The notes under the pieces were generated by a model. That model did no database searches. It saw only the letters and a program-made list of their open reading frames with translations, and had not been told where the DNA came from. The position numbers and the translations under genes were made by a program. 64,000 nucleotides of DNA from NCBI RefSeq assembly GCF_029761915.1, contig NZ_CP121695.1:434001-498000 (forward strand), given 5' to 3'. Origin of the DNA: Bradyrhizobium sp. CB1650. GTDB lineage: Bacteria > Pseudomonadota > Alphaproteobacteria > Rhizobiales > Xanthobacteraceae. Numbering within the stretch: position 1 is the stretch's first letter; each line of letters starts with the position of its first letter. Below, piece by piece: positions 36,436-46,383 of this stretch.

Positions 36436-37650
36436 TTAGCTGGATCTTGATTTCAGCATCGCGGTTGTCAATGGCGCCAATAGGATACCCCGGTCACCCA
36501 GCGTCTTGATCCAGGCGCCGATCCGCTCGATCGAGACCGGAAGCGCCGAGGCGGTTCCGACGGCGACGCCGCGTTCGCGCGCGACCGATTCGAGCTTGTT
36601 CAGGGCACGGTCGATCTCGGCCGGGGTCGGCACGGCGTCGAGGGCGATATCGCCCTTGCCGAACGGCAGCGACTGGCCGGCTGCGGCCTGGGACGCGATG
36701 CTGCGCGGCGAGGAGCCGTCGTCGAAGAAGCCGAGTCCGCGCTTGGCCGCCTCGCGGATGATCGGCTGCATCGCCGCGTCCGTCGCGACGAATCGCGCGC
36801 CCATGAAATTGGTGATGCCGGCATAGCCCTGCATCCGGCTCAGGTGCCAGTACAGACGGTCGAGGTTCTGATCCTGGCTAAGCGAAGTCAGCAGCGTCTG
36901 CGGCCCCGGGTCATTGTCGGGGAAGTCGTAAGGCTCCATCGGGATCTGAAGGAAGATCTCGTGGCGCTGCGCGCGAGCCCGCTCGGCGAGCTTGCCGGGA
37001 TCGGAGCCATAGGGTGTGAAGGCCAGAGTCACCGCCGGCGGCAGCTTCATGATCGCATCGGTGGTCTTGGCGGCGCCGACGCCGAGGCCACCGATCACGA
37101 TGGCGACCACCGGCATCTTGGCGGCCTTGGCGCGGTCGGCATCGGCCGCATAGACGTTGAACGGCTTCACCCCGTCGGCGACCACCGGAATCATGCCGTA
37201 GCGCGATTTCTCCAAGAGCTTCTGGTCGATCCCGGCCATGACGGGCGGCGGCGCGGACGCCGCGCCCTTGTCGCCCGCCTCGTCGCCGGCGCCGATCACC
37301 ACGTCGTGGCGCGCGCCGCTGGAGCCATCGATGATGGTGACAGTCTTCTGATCGCCCGGGGCGGCCTGCCTCGGCGCCTCCCTGGTCTCGTGCTTGCTCT
37401 CGTGGCCGTGGCCGGACGCAGCCGGCGCCGGCTTGTCTTCGGTGGCCTTCGGCTCGCGGATCGCGATCCGCGTCATCGGCTCGCCGCCGAGTGGATCCTT
37501 GTTGAAGATGGCGAAGCCGGCAAAGGTGACCAGGAACAGGCCGAGCGGCACGGCCAAAGCCTGCATGAAGGTGAACGGCAGCCGCAGCCGTTTCCGGCGC
37601 GGCTTGTGCTGTCCGAGCGGCGCGCTCAGATCATCGGCCGTTTCAGTCAT
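36436..37650 (-). CDS. Divergent polysaccharide deacetylase family protein (YibQ type)
   Basis: A 404-residue protein with a basic N-terminus (RRKRLRL), one membrane anchor ([18 protein letters not shown]), a linker rich in Lys, Glu and Ala, and a C-terminal divergent polysaccharide deacetylase domain starting near [14 protein letters not shown]. The domain contains [29 protein letters not shown] and FFDDGSS parts found in YibQ. It is expected on the periplasmic side and to act on a cell-wall sugar, but activity is unproven. envC-ctpA-yibQ is a conserved neighbourhood. ATG 37650 is preferred; TTG 37671 is also open. Confidence 0.88.
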   Translation of the reverse strand: MTETADDLSAPLGQHKPRRKRLRLPFTFMQALAVPLGLFLVTFAGFAIFNKDPLGGEPMTRIAIREPKATEDKPAPAASGHGHESKHETREAPRQAAPGDQKTVTIIDGSSGARHDVVIGAGDEAGDKGAASAPPPVMAGIDQKLLEKSRYGMIPVVADGVKPFNVYAADADRAKAAKMPVVAIVIGGLGVGAAKTTDAIMKLPPAVTLAFTPYGSDPGKLAERARAQRHEIFLQIPMEPYDFPDNDPGPQTLLTSLSQDQNLDRLYWHLSRMQGYAGITNFMGARFVATDAAMQPIIREAAKRGLGFFDDGSSPRSIASQAAAGQSLPFGKGDIALDAVPTPAEIDRALNKLESVARERGVAVGTASALPVSIERIGAWIKTLGDRGILLAPLTTAMLKSRSS

Positions 37651-37744
37651 GCGCGATCCCGAATCACTCAAGCCGACGATACCACGCCGTGGTCAAGCGG
37701 CGGCAGGCCGGGATTGGCCGGGGGCGAGGTGCAGAAGTCCAAGC

Positions 37745-37775
37745 AAAAAGGGCGGCTCCAGGAGCCGCCCTTTTT
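37745..37775 (-). terminator. Terminator after ctpA
   Basis: A 15-bp symmetric element (AAAAAGGGCGGCTCC and its inverse) gives a GC stem followed by five U on the minus strand, 20 bp after the ctpA stop. It is symmetric and so could also stop plus-strand transcription. Confidence 0.9.
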
Positions 37776-37795
37776 CGACAGGTATTGTGATCCGC

Positions 37796-39154
37796 TCAGT
37801 TTGCCGCTTTGGGCTTGTCGGTCGTCGTGCCCTTGTCGCCGCCCGGGGCCGGCGCTGCGGAGGCGCTGTTCTTGATGCCGTGGAGGAGGTCGTCGGCCAT
37901 CTTCAGTGCCTTGTCATCCTTGGCGTCCGGCGGGACGTAGGACTGCGAGCCGGTCTTTTCGTCGCCGTCGTTCTTCAGATGGCCGCGCAGCGAGGCCTCG
38001 CCCTTGGTATCGGTGCGCGACTTCAGCTCGTCCGGCACATCCTGCAGCACCTCGATGTCGGGCACGATGCCCTTGGCCTGGATCGACTTGCCCGACGGCG
38101 TGTAGTAGCGCGCCGTGGTCAGCCGCAGCGCGCCGTTGCCCGAGCCGAGCGGGATGATGGTCTGCACCGAGCCCTTACCGAAAGAGCGCGTGCCGACGAT
38201 GGTCGCGCGCTTGTGGTCCTGCAGCGCGCCGGCGACGATTTCCGACGCCGAGGCCGAGCCGCCGTTGATCAGCACGATCACCGGCTTGCCCTTGGTCAGG
38301 TCGCCCGCATGGGCGGTGCGGCGCTGGGTCTCCTCGGCATTGCGGCCGCGGGTCGACACGATCTCGCCCTTCTCCAGGAACGAGTCGGAGACGGTGACGG
38401 CTTCTTCCAAAAGGCCGCCCGGATTGTTGCGCAGGTCGATGATGAAGCCCTTCAGCTTGTCGCCGATCTGGTTGGAGAGGTTCGCAACCTCCTTCTTCAG
38501 GCCTTCGGTGGTCTGCTCGTTGAAGGTGGTGATGCGGATATAGGCGATGTCGTCGGCTTCGACGCGCGCGCGCACCGAGCGGACGCGGATGTTGTCCCGC
38601 ACCAGCGTGACATCGATCGGATTGTCCTGGCCCTTGCGGATGATCTTGAGCTTGATCTTGGTGTTGACGGGCCCGCGCATTTTCTCGACCGCCTGGTTCA
38701 GGGTCAGGCCCTGCACCGCCTCGTCGTCCAGATTGGTGATGATGTCGTTGGCCATGATGCCGGCGCGCGAAGCCGGGGTGTCGTCGATCGGCGAGACCAC
38801 CTTGATCAGGCCGTCTTCCATGGTGACCTCGATGCCGAGGCCGCCGAACTCACCGCGGGTCTGCACCTGCATGTCGCGGAAGCTCTTGGCGTCCATATAG
38901 CTCGAATGCGGATCGAGGCCGGTGAGCATGCCGCTGATGGCGGATTCGATCAGCTTGGTATCGTCGGGCTTCTCGACATAGTCGGAGCGCACGCGCTCGA
39001 AGACGTCACCGAACAAATTGAGCTGGCGATAGGTGTCCGCGGTCGCAGCCCGTGCGCTCGAGCCCATGAACACCGCGCGCGGCTGGGTCACGAACAGCGT
39101 CAGCGCCGCACCGGTGGCCGCGCTGAGGAGGATAACTGAAGTCTTGCGCATCAT
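37796..39154 (-). CDS. ctpA: Carboxyl-terminal processing protease CtpA (S41)
   Basis: A 452-residue periplasmic serine protease of family S41. An N-terminal signal/anchor (VILLSAATGAALTLFV) is followed by a PDZ domain (GGLGIEVTMEDGLIKVVSP) and the protease core with catalytic Ser in NGGSASASEIVAGAL and Lys in GTRSFGKGSVQT. Such proteases trim or degrade envelope proteins, including cell-wall hydrolases. The start overlaps the envC stop by 4 bp, so expression is coupled. The C-terminus is Ala/Pro/Lys-rich. Confidence 0.96.
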   Translation of the reverse strand: MMRKTSVILLSAATGAALTLFVTQPRAVFMGSSARAATADTYRQLNLFGDVFERVRSDYVEKPDDTKLIESAISGMLTGLDPHSSYMDAKSFRDMQVQTRGEFGGLGIEVTMEDGLIKVVSPIDDTPASRAGIMANDIITNLDDEAVQGLTLNQAVEKMRGPVNTKIKLKIIRKGQDNPIDVTLVRDNIRVRSVRARVEADDIAYIRITTFNEQTTEGLKKEVANLSNQIGDKLKGFIIDLRNNPGGLLEEAVTVSDSFLEKGEIVSTRGRNAEETQRRTAHAGDLTKGKPVIVLINGGSASASEIVAGALQDHKRATIVGTRSFGKGSVQTIIPLGSGNGALRLTTARYYTPSGKSIQAKGIVPDIEVLQDVPDELKSRTDTKGEASLRGHLKNDGDEKTGSQSYVPPDAKDDKALKMADDLLHGIKNSASAAPAPGGDKGTTTDKPKAAN

Positions 39155-40497
39155 CCGCGAACCTTCTCGCCTTCATTTGCGGCCCACCATGGGCCTGGAT
39201 CGATTGGAGTGCCGTCTTTGCGGAACTCGACATACAACACAGGTTGACTCGCATTGGTGGCGAGAATGGAGGCGACTTGGGATGTCGACCCCATGGTCGC
39301 GACCGGCTCCCCCGTGAGCACAAACTGGCCGATGTTGACCGAAATGCGCTCCATCCCGGCGATCAGGACATGATACCCGCCACCGGCATTGAGGATCAAG
39401 AGTTGTCCATAGCTGCGGAAGGGGCCGGCATAGACCACCCAGCCGTCACACGGCGTTGTGACCTGAGAGCCGGGCCGACTTGCCAAAGAAATACCCTTTT
39501 GCACACCCCCGACACCGTCGGAACCGCCAAAGTCCCTGATCTTGTTACCGTTAACCGGCAAATGCAGCAGGCCCTTGGCCGCAGCGAAGGCGATTGCCGG
39601 GGCGGTCCGGGAACGGTCCTTGAAAGCGGCCGGACCAGACTTGGCGCTGGCGGCCGCCGCGGCCTGCTTTGCGGCCTCAGCCGCCTTGGCGGCGCTTTGC
39701 AGGTCCTGCTCCATCTTGGCGATGAGGCCTTGGAGGTCACCCACCTGCCTGGACAGTGCGATGGCGCGCGTCTTTTCGGCGTCGAGGTCGTTTTCCCGCG
39801 ATGCTTGCTGGCGCTGCCGTTCGTCGACCAGGGCAGTCAGCCGGGTCTGGTCGTTGCGGATCTTGTCGCGGTCGGCGGCGAGCTGATCACGCTCGACGGC
39901 GATGCTCTTGCGCAGGTTGACGAGCTCGCCGAGCTCGCCCACGATTCTTTCAGCGCGGCCGCGCAATTCCGGCACCACCGCGCCGAGCAGCATCGCGGTG
40001 CGCAATGATTGCAGCGCGTCCTCGGGGCGCACCAAGAGCGCCGGCGGCGTGCGCCGGCCGGCGCGTTGCAGCGCGGCCAGAACCTCGACGATGTCGGCGC
40101 GGCGCGAATCAAGCGAGGCGCGCATCTGCCGCTCGCTGCCGTTCAGGTTTTGCAGCCGTGCCTCGGCCTCGTCGATCTTGGTCTCGACCGTGCGTACATT
40201 GGCGGCGGTGTCGATCAACTGCTGATTGAGCTGGGTGCGGTCCTGGCCGAGGGCGGTGATCTCGGCCTTGAGCTTGGCCTGCGCTTCCTCGGCGCTCTTC
40301 TGCTGCGCGCGGGCGGCTTCCAGCTCCTGCTCGCGCTGCTTGATCGCATCGGACGAGACGGCCGCGGTCTGCGGTGCCGGCGTCGCCGTCTGGGCTTGCG
40401 CGGGGCTTGCGCCGGCCAAGCCCGCGATCAGCAACACTGTGAGGCTCGGCGCGCGCTGCATCACTTGAGAGAATCGTTTCGTCCGGGCGCGGATCAC
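39151..40497 (-). CDS. envC: Murein hydrolase activator EnvC family protein
   Basis: A 448-residue exported protein with a signal sequence (LTVLLIAGLAGASPAQAQ), two long coiled-coil stretches (about residues 45-130 and 185-290, rich in Glu, Gln, Ala and Lys) and a C-terminal LytM/M23 domain. The zinc ligands of active M23 peptidases are not present: the usual HxGxD is QKGISLA and the terminal HxH is VLYVEF. This matches EnvC, a degenerate LytM factor that activates amidases at division. It overlaps rlmH upstream and ctpA downstream by 4 bp each. Confidence 0.92.
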   Translation of the reverse strand: MIRARTKRFSQVMQRAPSLTVLLIAGLAGASPAQAQTATPAPQTAAVSSDAIKQREQELEAARAQQKSAEEAQAKLKAEITALGQDRTQLNQQLIDTAANVRTVETKIDEAEARLQNLNGSERQMRASLDSRRADIVEVLAALQRAGRRTPPALLVRPEDALQSLRTAMLLGAVVPELRGRAERIVGELGELVNLRKSIAVERDQLAADRDKIRNDQTRLTALVDERQRQQASRENDLDAEKTRAIALSRQVGDLQGLIAKMEQDLQSAAKAAEAAKQAAAAASAKSGPAAFKDRSRTAPAIAFAAAKGLLHLPVNGNKIRDFGGSDGVGGVQKGISLASRPGSQVTTPCDGWVVYAGPFRSYGQLLILNAGGGYHVLIAGMERISVNIGQFVLTGEPVATMGSTSQVASILATNASQPVLYVEFRKDGTPIDPGPWWAANEGEKVRG

Positions 40498-40976
40498 GCG
40501 CGATGATAGGGATGGCCGGCCAGGATGGTTGCGGCCCGATAAAGCTGTTCCAGAATCATGATGCGGACCATTTGATGCGGCCAGGTCGCCGAGCCGAACG
40601 CGATCGCGAGCTTGGCCTTACGGCGCAATTCGGGCGAAAGTCCGTCCGCCCCTCCGATCACGAAGATAGTATGACCGGCGCCCTCGTCGCGCCAGCGGCC
40701 GAGATGCCGTGCGAATACGGTGGAATCGAGATTTTGGCCGCGCTCGTCGAGCGCCACCAGGATCGACTTGTCCGGGATGTGCGCGCTGATTGCCGCGGCC
40801 TCTTCCGCCATTCGCGTCGCCGCATCGCGCGCGCGGCTTTCGGAAATTTCGTGGACGGTGAGCTCGCGAAAGCCGAGCTTGCGGCCAAGCTCGTCGAACC
40901 GCTCGAAATAGCGGTCCGCAAGCTCCCTCTCGGGGCCTTGCTTCAGCCGGCCGACCGCAATGACAGCAACACGCAT
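40494..40976 (-). CDS. rlmH: 23S rRNA pseudouridine(1915)-N3-methyltransferase RlmH
   Basis: A 160-residue SPOUT-fold methyltransferase that modifies pseudouridine 1915 in helix 69 of 23S rRNA on 70S ribosomes. The knot region FVIGGADGLSPELRRKAKL and the C-terminal TWPHQMVRIMILEQLYRA with final HPYHR are diagnostic. ATG 40976 gives the family N-terminus MRVAVIAVGRLK; the frame is open 18 codons further. Its stop overlaps envC by 4 bp. Confidence 0.96.
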   Translation of the reverse strand: MRVAVIAVGRLKQGPERELADRYFERFDELGRKLGFRELTVHEISESRARDAATRMAEEAAAISAHIPDKSILVALDERGQNLDSTVFARHLGRWRDEGAGHTIFVIGGADGLSPELRRKAKLAIAFGSATWPHQMVRIMILEQLYRAATILAGHPYHRA

Positions 40977-41077
40977 GACGTCTTCTAGAAGCCGCGTTTT
41001 CAAGACCGCGCGCACCACACGCGCGCGCACGACGCTAGCATGCGCGTCAGCCGATTCGAAATCGGCTCGTTCCGCCT

Positions 41078-41500
41078 CTAGATCGCCTTCGCCGCCCCTG
41101 GGCCCTGCGTATACAACCTCTCGAGATTGTAGAACTCACGGACCTCGGGTCTGAACACGTGCACGATCACATCGCCGGAATCGATCAGCACCCAGTCGCA
41201 ATTGGGCAAGCCCTCGACATGGATGTTCTTGATGCCGTTTTCCTTGAGGCCCTTCGTGACGTTGTCCGCGATCGCGCCGACGTGCCGGTTGGCCCGGCCG
41301 GTGGTGACGATCATGTAGTCGGAATACGCCGATTTGCCGCGAAGGTCGATGGTGACCGTCTCTTCCGCCTTCATATCCTCGAGGCGGGAGAGGATCAGGC
41401 TCAGCGTCTTGTCGGCGTCGGGTTGCGCCTTCAAGGCCGCAGCTTTGGTCGATGTTTTACGCGTCGGTTTCGCTACCTTGGGTAAAACAGACTTGGACAA
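41078..41500 (-). CDS. rsfS: Ribosome silencing factor RsfS
   Basis: The protein (140 residues from TTG 41500) binds ribosomal protein L14 and blocks subunit joining in starvation. The RsfS domain is clear: DLRGKSAYSDYMIVTTGRANRH and GLPNCDWVLIDSGDVIVHVF. A Lys/Ala-rich N-terminal tail precedes it. There is no ATG: TTG 41500 or CTG 41515 are the candidates. The CTG has AAAGGA seven bases upstream and would add MATSV, so the longer form is quite possible. It lies between nadD and rlmH, the standard order. Confidence 0.93.
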   Translation of the reverse strand: MSKSVLPKVAKPTRKTSTKAAALKAQPDADKTLSLILSRLEDMKAEETVTIDLRGKSAYSDYMIVTTGRANRHVGAIADNVTKGLKENGIKNIHVEGLPNCDWVLIDSGDVIVHVFRPEVREFYNLERLYTQGPGAAKAI

Positions 41501-41641
41501 TACAGACGTGGCCAGGGACCATTCCTTTCACTGTATCGCGAACGCCGAATCCGACGCTCATCGGTTACACTACATCATGTGGGGTTAAGGGTTTCAATAT
41601 GCCAGAGAGCCTAGGTCCGCACACTCCCTCCCAACTGTGTC

Positions 41642-42286
41642 TCACTTCGTACCTTTCCAGCTTCCGTCCGGGTTCCGCAGCCCGGTTGAGGAGAGGTTCA
41701 GTTTCAACCCTGTGAGGAAGACCCAGGCCGGCGCCGGCCGATCCGCGAGCGATGCTGCTTCCGCTTCAGGCACGCGGTAGCGCGAGAGCGCCTGGGCGGC
41801 GGGCGAGGCCAGGGCGCGGAAGCTCTGCGGCGGTCGATCGATGACTGCCATCGGCACCTGGGCGGCGATACGCCGCCAGTCCTGCCAACGATGGAATTGA
41901 GCGAGGTTGTCGGCGCCCATAATCCAGACAAAGCGCAAGCCGCTGAGGCGGCGGCGCAAGGTGTTGATCGTGTCGATAGTGTAGCGCGTACGGATGACGG
42001 ATTCGAGACAGCTCACCTCGATCCGGGGATCACTCGCGACGTCGCGCGCCGCCTGCATGCGCGCGCCGAGTTCATGCAGCGTTCCGTTCTCCTTCAGCGG
42101 ATTGCCCGGCGTCACCAGCCACCAGACGCGATCGAGCTGCAGGCGCCGCAGCGCGAACCGGCTGATGGCGCGATGCGCCTGATGCGGCGGATTGAACGAG
42201 CCGCCGAGCAGGCCGATGCGCATGCCCTGCGTGTAGGGCGGGATCGCTTGCGCCAGGAAACGCGGCAGGACGAATTTGTTGCTCAA
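41642..42286 (-). CDS. nadD: Nicotinate-nucleotide adenylyltransferase NadD
   Basis: NadD adenylates nicotinate mononucleotide in NAD synthesis. The 214-residue product has the nucleotidyltransferase motif [15 protein letters not shown], then [14 protein letters not shown], and the C-terminal SSTGLR variant of the ISSTxIR motif. The first 21 residues before MRIGLLGG are an extension; start TTG 42286 or the internal ATG before RIGLL are both possible. It follows proA by 19 bp on the same strand. Confidence 0.94.
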   Translation of the reverse strand: MSNKFVLPRFLAQAIPPYTQGMRIGLLGGSFNPPHQAHRAISRFALRRLQLDRVWWLVTPGNPLKENGTLHELGARMQAARDVASDPRIEVSCLESVIRTRYTIDTINTLRRRLSGLRFVWIMGADNLAQFHRWQDWRRIAAQVPMAVIDRPPQSFRALASPAAQALSRYRVPEAEAASLADRPAPAWVFLTGLKLNLSSTGLRNPDGSWKGTK

Positions 42287-42304
42287 TGCCCGCGCCTCGC
42301 GACG

Positions 42305-43600
42305 TTACGGCCGCGTCTGCCCGGTGCCGTGGACCCGATATTTGAAGCTCGTCAACTGCTCGGCGCCGACCGGGCCGCGGGCGTGAAAGCGGCCGGTGGC
42401 GATGCCGATCTCGGCGCCGAAGCCGAACTCGCCGCCATCGGCAAACTGCGTCGAGGCGTTGTGCAGCACGATCGCGGAATCGACCTCGCTCAAAAATTTC
42501 TTCGCGGCGGCCTCATCCTGGCTCACGATCGCATCGGTGTGATGCGAGCCGTGGTTCTGGATGTGCGCGATCGCGCCGTCGACGCCGTCGACCACTTTCG
42601 CCGCGATGATCGCGTCGAGATATTCGGTGTCCCAATCGTCATCGCTCGCAGGTTTTACGCGCGCATCAATCTTTTGCACGGCATCGTCGCCGCGCACTTC
42701 GCAGCCGGCGTCGATCAGCATTTCCACCAGCGGCTTCAGGCTCTTTGCGGCGGCCGCGCGGTCGACCAGCAGCGTCTCGGCCGCGCCGCAGACGCCGGTG
42801 CGCCGCATCTTGGCGTTGAGCACGATCGACTTCGCCATGGCGAGGTCGGCGCCGGCATCGACGTAGACGTGGTTGACGCCTTCGAGATGCGCGAACACCG
42901 GCACGCGCGCTTCCGCTTCGACGCGAGCGACCAGGCTTTTTCCCCCGCGCGGCACGATCACGTCGATCGCGCCGTTCAGTCCGGACAGCATCATGCCGAC
43001 CGCCGCGCGATCTCGCGTTGGCACCAGCGTGATCGCGGCATCCGGCAGGCCTGCTTCGCGCAGGCCCTGCACCATGCATTCGTGGATCGCGCGGCAGGAG
43101 CGGAAGCTGTCGGAGCCGCCGCGCAGGATCACGGCATTGCCCGCCTTCAGGCACAGCACACCGGCATCAGCGGCGACGTTGGGCCGGCTCTCGAAGATCA
43201 CGCCGACGACGCCGAGCGGCACGCGCACACGCTCGATGGTCATGCCGTTCGGCCGTTGCCAGCTTTCGGTGACGACGCCGATCGGATCGGCGATGCCGCG
43301 CACGGTGGCGATGCCGTCGGCCATGCCATCGACGCGCGATTGCGTCAGCGTCAGGCGGTCGATGAAAGAGGAGGTCATGTTGCCGGACGCGCGGGCCTCC
43401 GCGACGTCCTCGGCATTGGCCGCGAGAATGGCCGCTGCGTTGTTGCGGATCGCCCGCTCCATGGCTTCCAGCGCCCGGTTCTTCCGCTCCGGCGGCGCCA
43501 GCGCCAGCACGCGCGCGGCCGCGCGGGCTTTGGCGGCGAGATCGGACATCAGCGCCTGGAGATCGGCATTGCCGTCGACGGCTTTGAGGGGGGCGGCCAT
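42305..43600 (-). CDS. proA: Gamma-glutamyl phosphate reductase ProA
   Basis: ProA (431 residues) reduces gamma-glutamyl phosphate to the semialdehyde in proline synthesis. It is an ALDH-superfamily enzyme: [27 protein letters not shown], the catalytic Cys in [15 protein letters not shown] and the end [15 protein letters not shown] are present. ATG 43600 gives the usual start; the upstream open frame runs into a repeat and is not coding. proB lies upstream across that repeat. Confidence 0.97.
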   Translation of the reverse strand: MAAPLKAVDGNADLQALMSDLAAKARAAARVLALAPPERKNRALEAMERAIRNNAAAILAANAEDVAEARASGNMTSSFIDRLTLTQSRVDGMADGIATVRGIADPIGVVTESWQRPNGMTIERVRVPLGVVGVIFESRPNVAADAGVLCLKAGNAVILRGGSDSFRSCRAIHECMVQGLREAGLPDAAITLVPTRDRAAVGMMLSGLNGAIDVIVPRGGKSLVARVEAEARVPVFAHLEGVNHVYVDAGADLAMAKSIVLNAKMRRTGVCGAAETLLVDRAAAAKSLKPLVEMLIDAGCEVRGDDAVQKIDARVKPASDDDWDTEYLDAIIAAKVVDGVDGAIAHIQNHGSHHTDAIVSQDEAAAKKFLSEVDSAIVLHNASTQFADGGEFGFGAEIGIATGRFHARGPVGAEQLTSFKYRVHGTGQTRP

Positions 43601-43753
43601 TGGGGTCAACCTTCTGCTAAGGGCGTGTCCTAGCACGGAAATCCCGCGGCTGCGAAGGGCGGGGAGGGTATGGCTGGTCTCCCTCGTGCGGGCCGGCCAG
43701 GTCATTGGCCCGGTCCTCGGCCTCGACCCGGCTCCCTGCGTCGCCTTGCGGCG

Positions 43754-43875
43754 CCATTCCGGGGCGGTGCGCCAGCACCGAACCCCAATGCGCAATTGCG
43801 CATTGTGGAATCTCGAGATTCCCCGAAGCGCAATTGCGCTCGGAGGTCTTGTCCTTCGGACCCTGCCGGAATGAC
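43754..43875. repeat. Dispersed palindromic repeat between proB and proA
   Basis: It runs from CATTCCGGGGCGGTGCG to CCTGCCGGAATGAC. The centre holds GGAATCTCGAGATTCC and additional ATGCGCAATTGCGCAT and AGCGCAATTGCGCT palindromes, an expanded version of the family. It belongs to the GTCATTCCGGGG group. Confidence 0.75.
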
Positions 43876-43886
43876 GGAGCTACGGG

Positions 43887-45008
43887 CTACCCGCCCACCA
43901 CGAGGTCGTCGCGGTGGATCATCTCGGAGCGCCCGCTGATGCCCAGGATGGCCATCACGTCGGGCGAGGAGCGGCCCTTGATCCGCTCGGCATCTTCGGC
44001 GTCGTAGGCGATCAGGCCGCGGCCGACCTCGCTGGCGTCGGGGCCGCGCACGATCACGGCATCGCCGCGGGCGAACTGGCCCTCGACCCTGATCACGCCG
44101 GCCGGCAGCAGGCTGGCGCCGGCGCGCAGCGCCGCGACCGCACCCGCGTCGATCGTCAGCGTGCCCTTCGGCTCCAGCGAGCCCGCGATCCAGCGCTTTC
44201 GCGAGGTGATGGGGTTGGCGGGGGTCAGGAACCAGGTGCAGCGGCCGCCATCGGCGATCACCTGCAGCGGATGCTCGACCTTGCCCGAGGCGATCAGCAT
44301 ATGGGTGCCGCCGGTGGTGGCGATCTTGGCCGCCTCGACCTTGGTGCGCATGCCGCCACGCGACAATTCCGACTCGGCGTCACCCGCCACCGCCTCGATC
44401 TCCGATGAGATGCTCTCGACCACGGGAATGAGCTTTGCGTTCGGATTGTTCTTCGGCGGGGCGTCGTAGAGGCCGTCGATGTCGGAGAGCAGCACCAGGA
44501 GGTCGGCGCTCGCCATGGTGGCGACACGCGCGGCGAGGCGATCATTGTCGCCGTAGCGGATCTCGTTGGTGGCGACCGTGTCGTTCTCGTTGATCACCGG
44601 GATCGCGCGCCAATCCAGGAGCTTGCCGATCGTGGAGCGTGCATTGAGATAGCGCCGGCGCTCCTCGGTGTCCTGCAGCGTCACCAAAATCTGGCCGGCG
44701 CCGATGCCGTGCGCGCCGAGCACCTCCGACCAGATGCGGGCGAGCGCGATCTGGCCGACGGCGGCTGCCGCCTGGCTCTCCTCCAGCTTCAGCGGGCCGC
44801 GCGGCAATTTGAGGCGGCTGCGGCCGAGCGCGATCGAGCCGGAGGAGACGACAAGGACGTCGCGTCCCTCGTGGTGCAGCTTGGCCATGTCGTCGGCGAG
44901 CGCGGCCAGCCATGACGCCCGCACCTCGCCCCTGTCGGAATCGACCAGCAGCGCGGAGCCGACCTTGACGACGATGCGGCGGAATTGACTGAGTTGCGGG
45001 CTGGCCAT
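43887..45008 (-). CDS. proB: Glutamate 5-kinase ProB
   Basis: ProB (373 residues) phosphorylates glutamate in the first step of proline synthesis. The amino-acid kinase domain begins [14 protein letters not shown], with [12 protein letters not shown] and [20 protein letters not shown] further on; the C-terminal part (from about 280) is a PUA domain as in other long ProB proteins. ATG 45008 was chosen because it gives the family N-terminus. Upstream of it, genes of another kind separate proB from obgE. Confidence 0.97.
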   Translation of the reverse strand: MASPQLSQFRRIVVKVGSALLVDSDRGEVRASWLAALADDMAKLHHEGRDVLVVSSGSIALGRSRLKLPRGPLKLEESQAAAAVGQIALARIWSEVLGAHGIGAGQILVTLQDTEERRRYLNARSTIGKLLDWRAIPVINENDTVATNEIRYGDNDRLAARVATMASADLLVLLSDIDGLYDAPPKNNPNAKLIPVVESISSEIEAVAGDAESELSRGGMRTKVEAAKIATTGGTHMLIASGKVEHPLQVIADGGRCTWFLTPANPITSRKRWIAGSLEPKGTLTIDAGAVAALRAGASLLPAGVIRVEGQFARGDAVIVRGPDASEVGRGLIAYDAEDAERIKGRSSPDVMAILGISGRSEMIHRDDLVVGG

Positions 45009-45199
45009 GGCGCGTGCGACGAATTGCTCGGATTGGTGACGGCGGATCAAAAGCCGGCGCCGATGAGGCCTGCTTTTGCAGCAGGACGATGGCCGGCGCA
45101 AGGCGGCCGGCATGGTAAACGGCATGAGCATGGGCCTTGCCCGGGGCGCCGGGCAGGCTCTAATGCCGCCGACCAGGTGAGCTCAAGAGGGGGAAACGA

Positions 45200-46165
45200 A
45201 TGGATCGCCGCAAGTTCATGGCCGGATGTCTCGGACTGCCGCTGCTGGCACAGACGGGGGGCGTGCAAGCCCAGGCCGGGCTGACCAAGATCATCTTCCC
45301 GTTCGCGGCAGGCGCAGGCGGCGACACGCTGTGCCGGCTGGTTGCGCAGGAAATGGCGCCGGTGCTGCAACGAACCATCGTGGTCGAAAACCGAACCGGC
45401 GGTGACGGGCTGATCGGCATCAAGGCGGTGAGGGGTGCGAGCGCCGATGGCAGCATGGTGCTGGTGACGACCGGCCCCACCATGTACCTGCTGCCGATGG
45501 TGGAGACGACGCCGAGCTTCGATACCGCGAGGGATTTCATGCCGGTGTCGCTGCTGGCGCGGTTCGAATTCGCACTCGTGATCGGCCCGGCGATCACGGC
45601 AAAGGATTTCAAGGAATTCGTCGCCTGGCTGAAGGCCCATCCCGACAAGGCGACGTTCGGCGTGCCGAGCAACGGCACGATCCCGCATTTCATGGGCTCG
45701 AAGCTCGAGAAGGAGCTCGGCATTCCCCTCAGCCGCGTGCCCTATCGCGGCAGCGCGCCGATCCTCAACGACCTCATCGGCGGCCACATGCCGTTCGGCA
45801 TCACGACGCTGGCCGATGCGCTGCCGCAGCATCGTGCCAAGGGCGTGACCATCCTCGCCGTATCGAGCGCGGAGCGTTCGCCATTTGCGCCTGACGTCCC
45901 GACGCTGAAGGAGAGCGGCATCGATCTCGTCGCGGATGCCTGGTACGGCATGTGGCTTCCCGCCGGCAGCCCGCCGGAGTTTTCGAGCAAGCTCAGCGCG
46001 GCTGCAGGTGCCGCGCTCGCCAAGCCCGAGGTGAAGGAGAAGCTCACCGCAATCGGCCTGATCCCGGTCGGCAGCACCGCGGATGGGCTGTCCAAGGAGC
46101 TCGCCGCGAACACGGCGTTCTGGCAGCCGATCGTGAAGGCGACGGGGTACAAGATCGAGAATTAG
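45200..46165 (+). CDS. Bug family tripartite tricarboxylate transporter substrate-binding protein
   Basis: A 321-residue periplasmic solute-binding protein of the TctC/Bug family. The N-terminus MDRRKFMAGCLGLPLLAQ is a signal peptide with an RR pair (Tat-like). The mature part starts TKIIFPFAAGAGGDTLCRLV, the family's ligand-loop motif, and includes PYRGSAPILNDLIGGHMP. Bug proteins bind carboxylates, often with no cognate membrane components nearby, as here. It is inserted, in opposite direction, between obgE and proB, next to a sulfatase-type hydrolase. Confidence 0.92.
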   Translation: MDRRKFMAGCLGLPLLAQTGGVQAQAGLTKIIFPFAAGAGGDTLCRLVAQEMAPVLQRTIVVENRTGGDGLIGIKAVRGASADGSMVLVTTGPTMYLLPMVETTPSFDTARDFMPVSLLARFEFALVIGPAITAKDFKEFVAWLKAHPDKATFGVPSNGTIPHFMGSKLEKELGIPLSRVPYRGSAPILNDLIGGHMPFGITTLADALPQHRAKGVTILAVSSAERSPFAPDVPTLKESGIDLVADAWYGMWLPAGSPPEFSSKLSAAAGAALAKPEVKEKLTAIGLIPVGSTADGLSKELAANTAFWQPIVKATGYKIEN

Positions 46166-46191
46166 GCTTCGGCAGCGCCACACACTCCGTC

Positions 46192-46357
46192 GTCATGGCC
46201 GGGCTTGACCCGGCCATCCACGCGCATCCGCGATGCACTGTCATTCCGGGGCGACCGAAGGGCGAACCGGAATCTCGAGATTCCGGGTTCGATGCTCTGC
46301 ATCGCGCCGGAATGACAGCACCAAGACGTGGATGCCCGGGTCAAGCCCGGGCATGAC
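46192..46357. repeat. Composite dispersed repeat (two families nested)
   Basis: An outer element GTCATGGCCGGGCTTGACCCGGCCATCCACG ... GTGGATGCCCGGGTCAAGCCCGGGCATGAC encloses an inner GTCATTCCGGGGCG ... GCCGGAATGAC copy (46251-46317) with the palindrome GGAATCTCGAGATTCC. One family has been placed inside the other. Confidence 0.8.
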
Positions 46358-46383
46358 GAGTTGAAAGAGTTGCGCCCTCTCAC

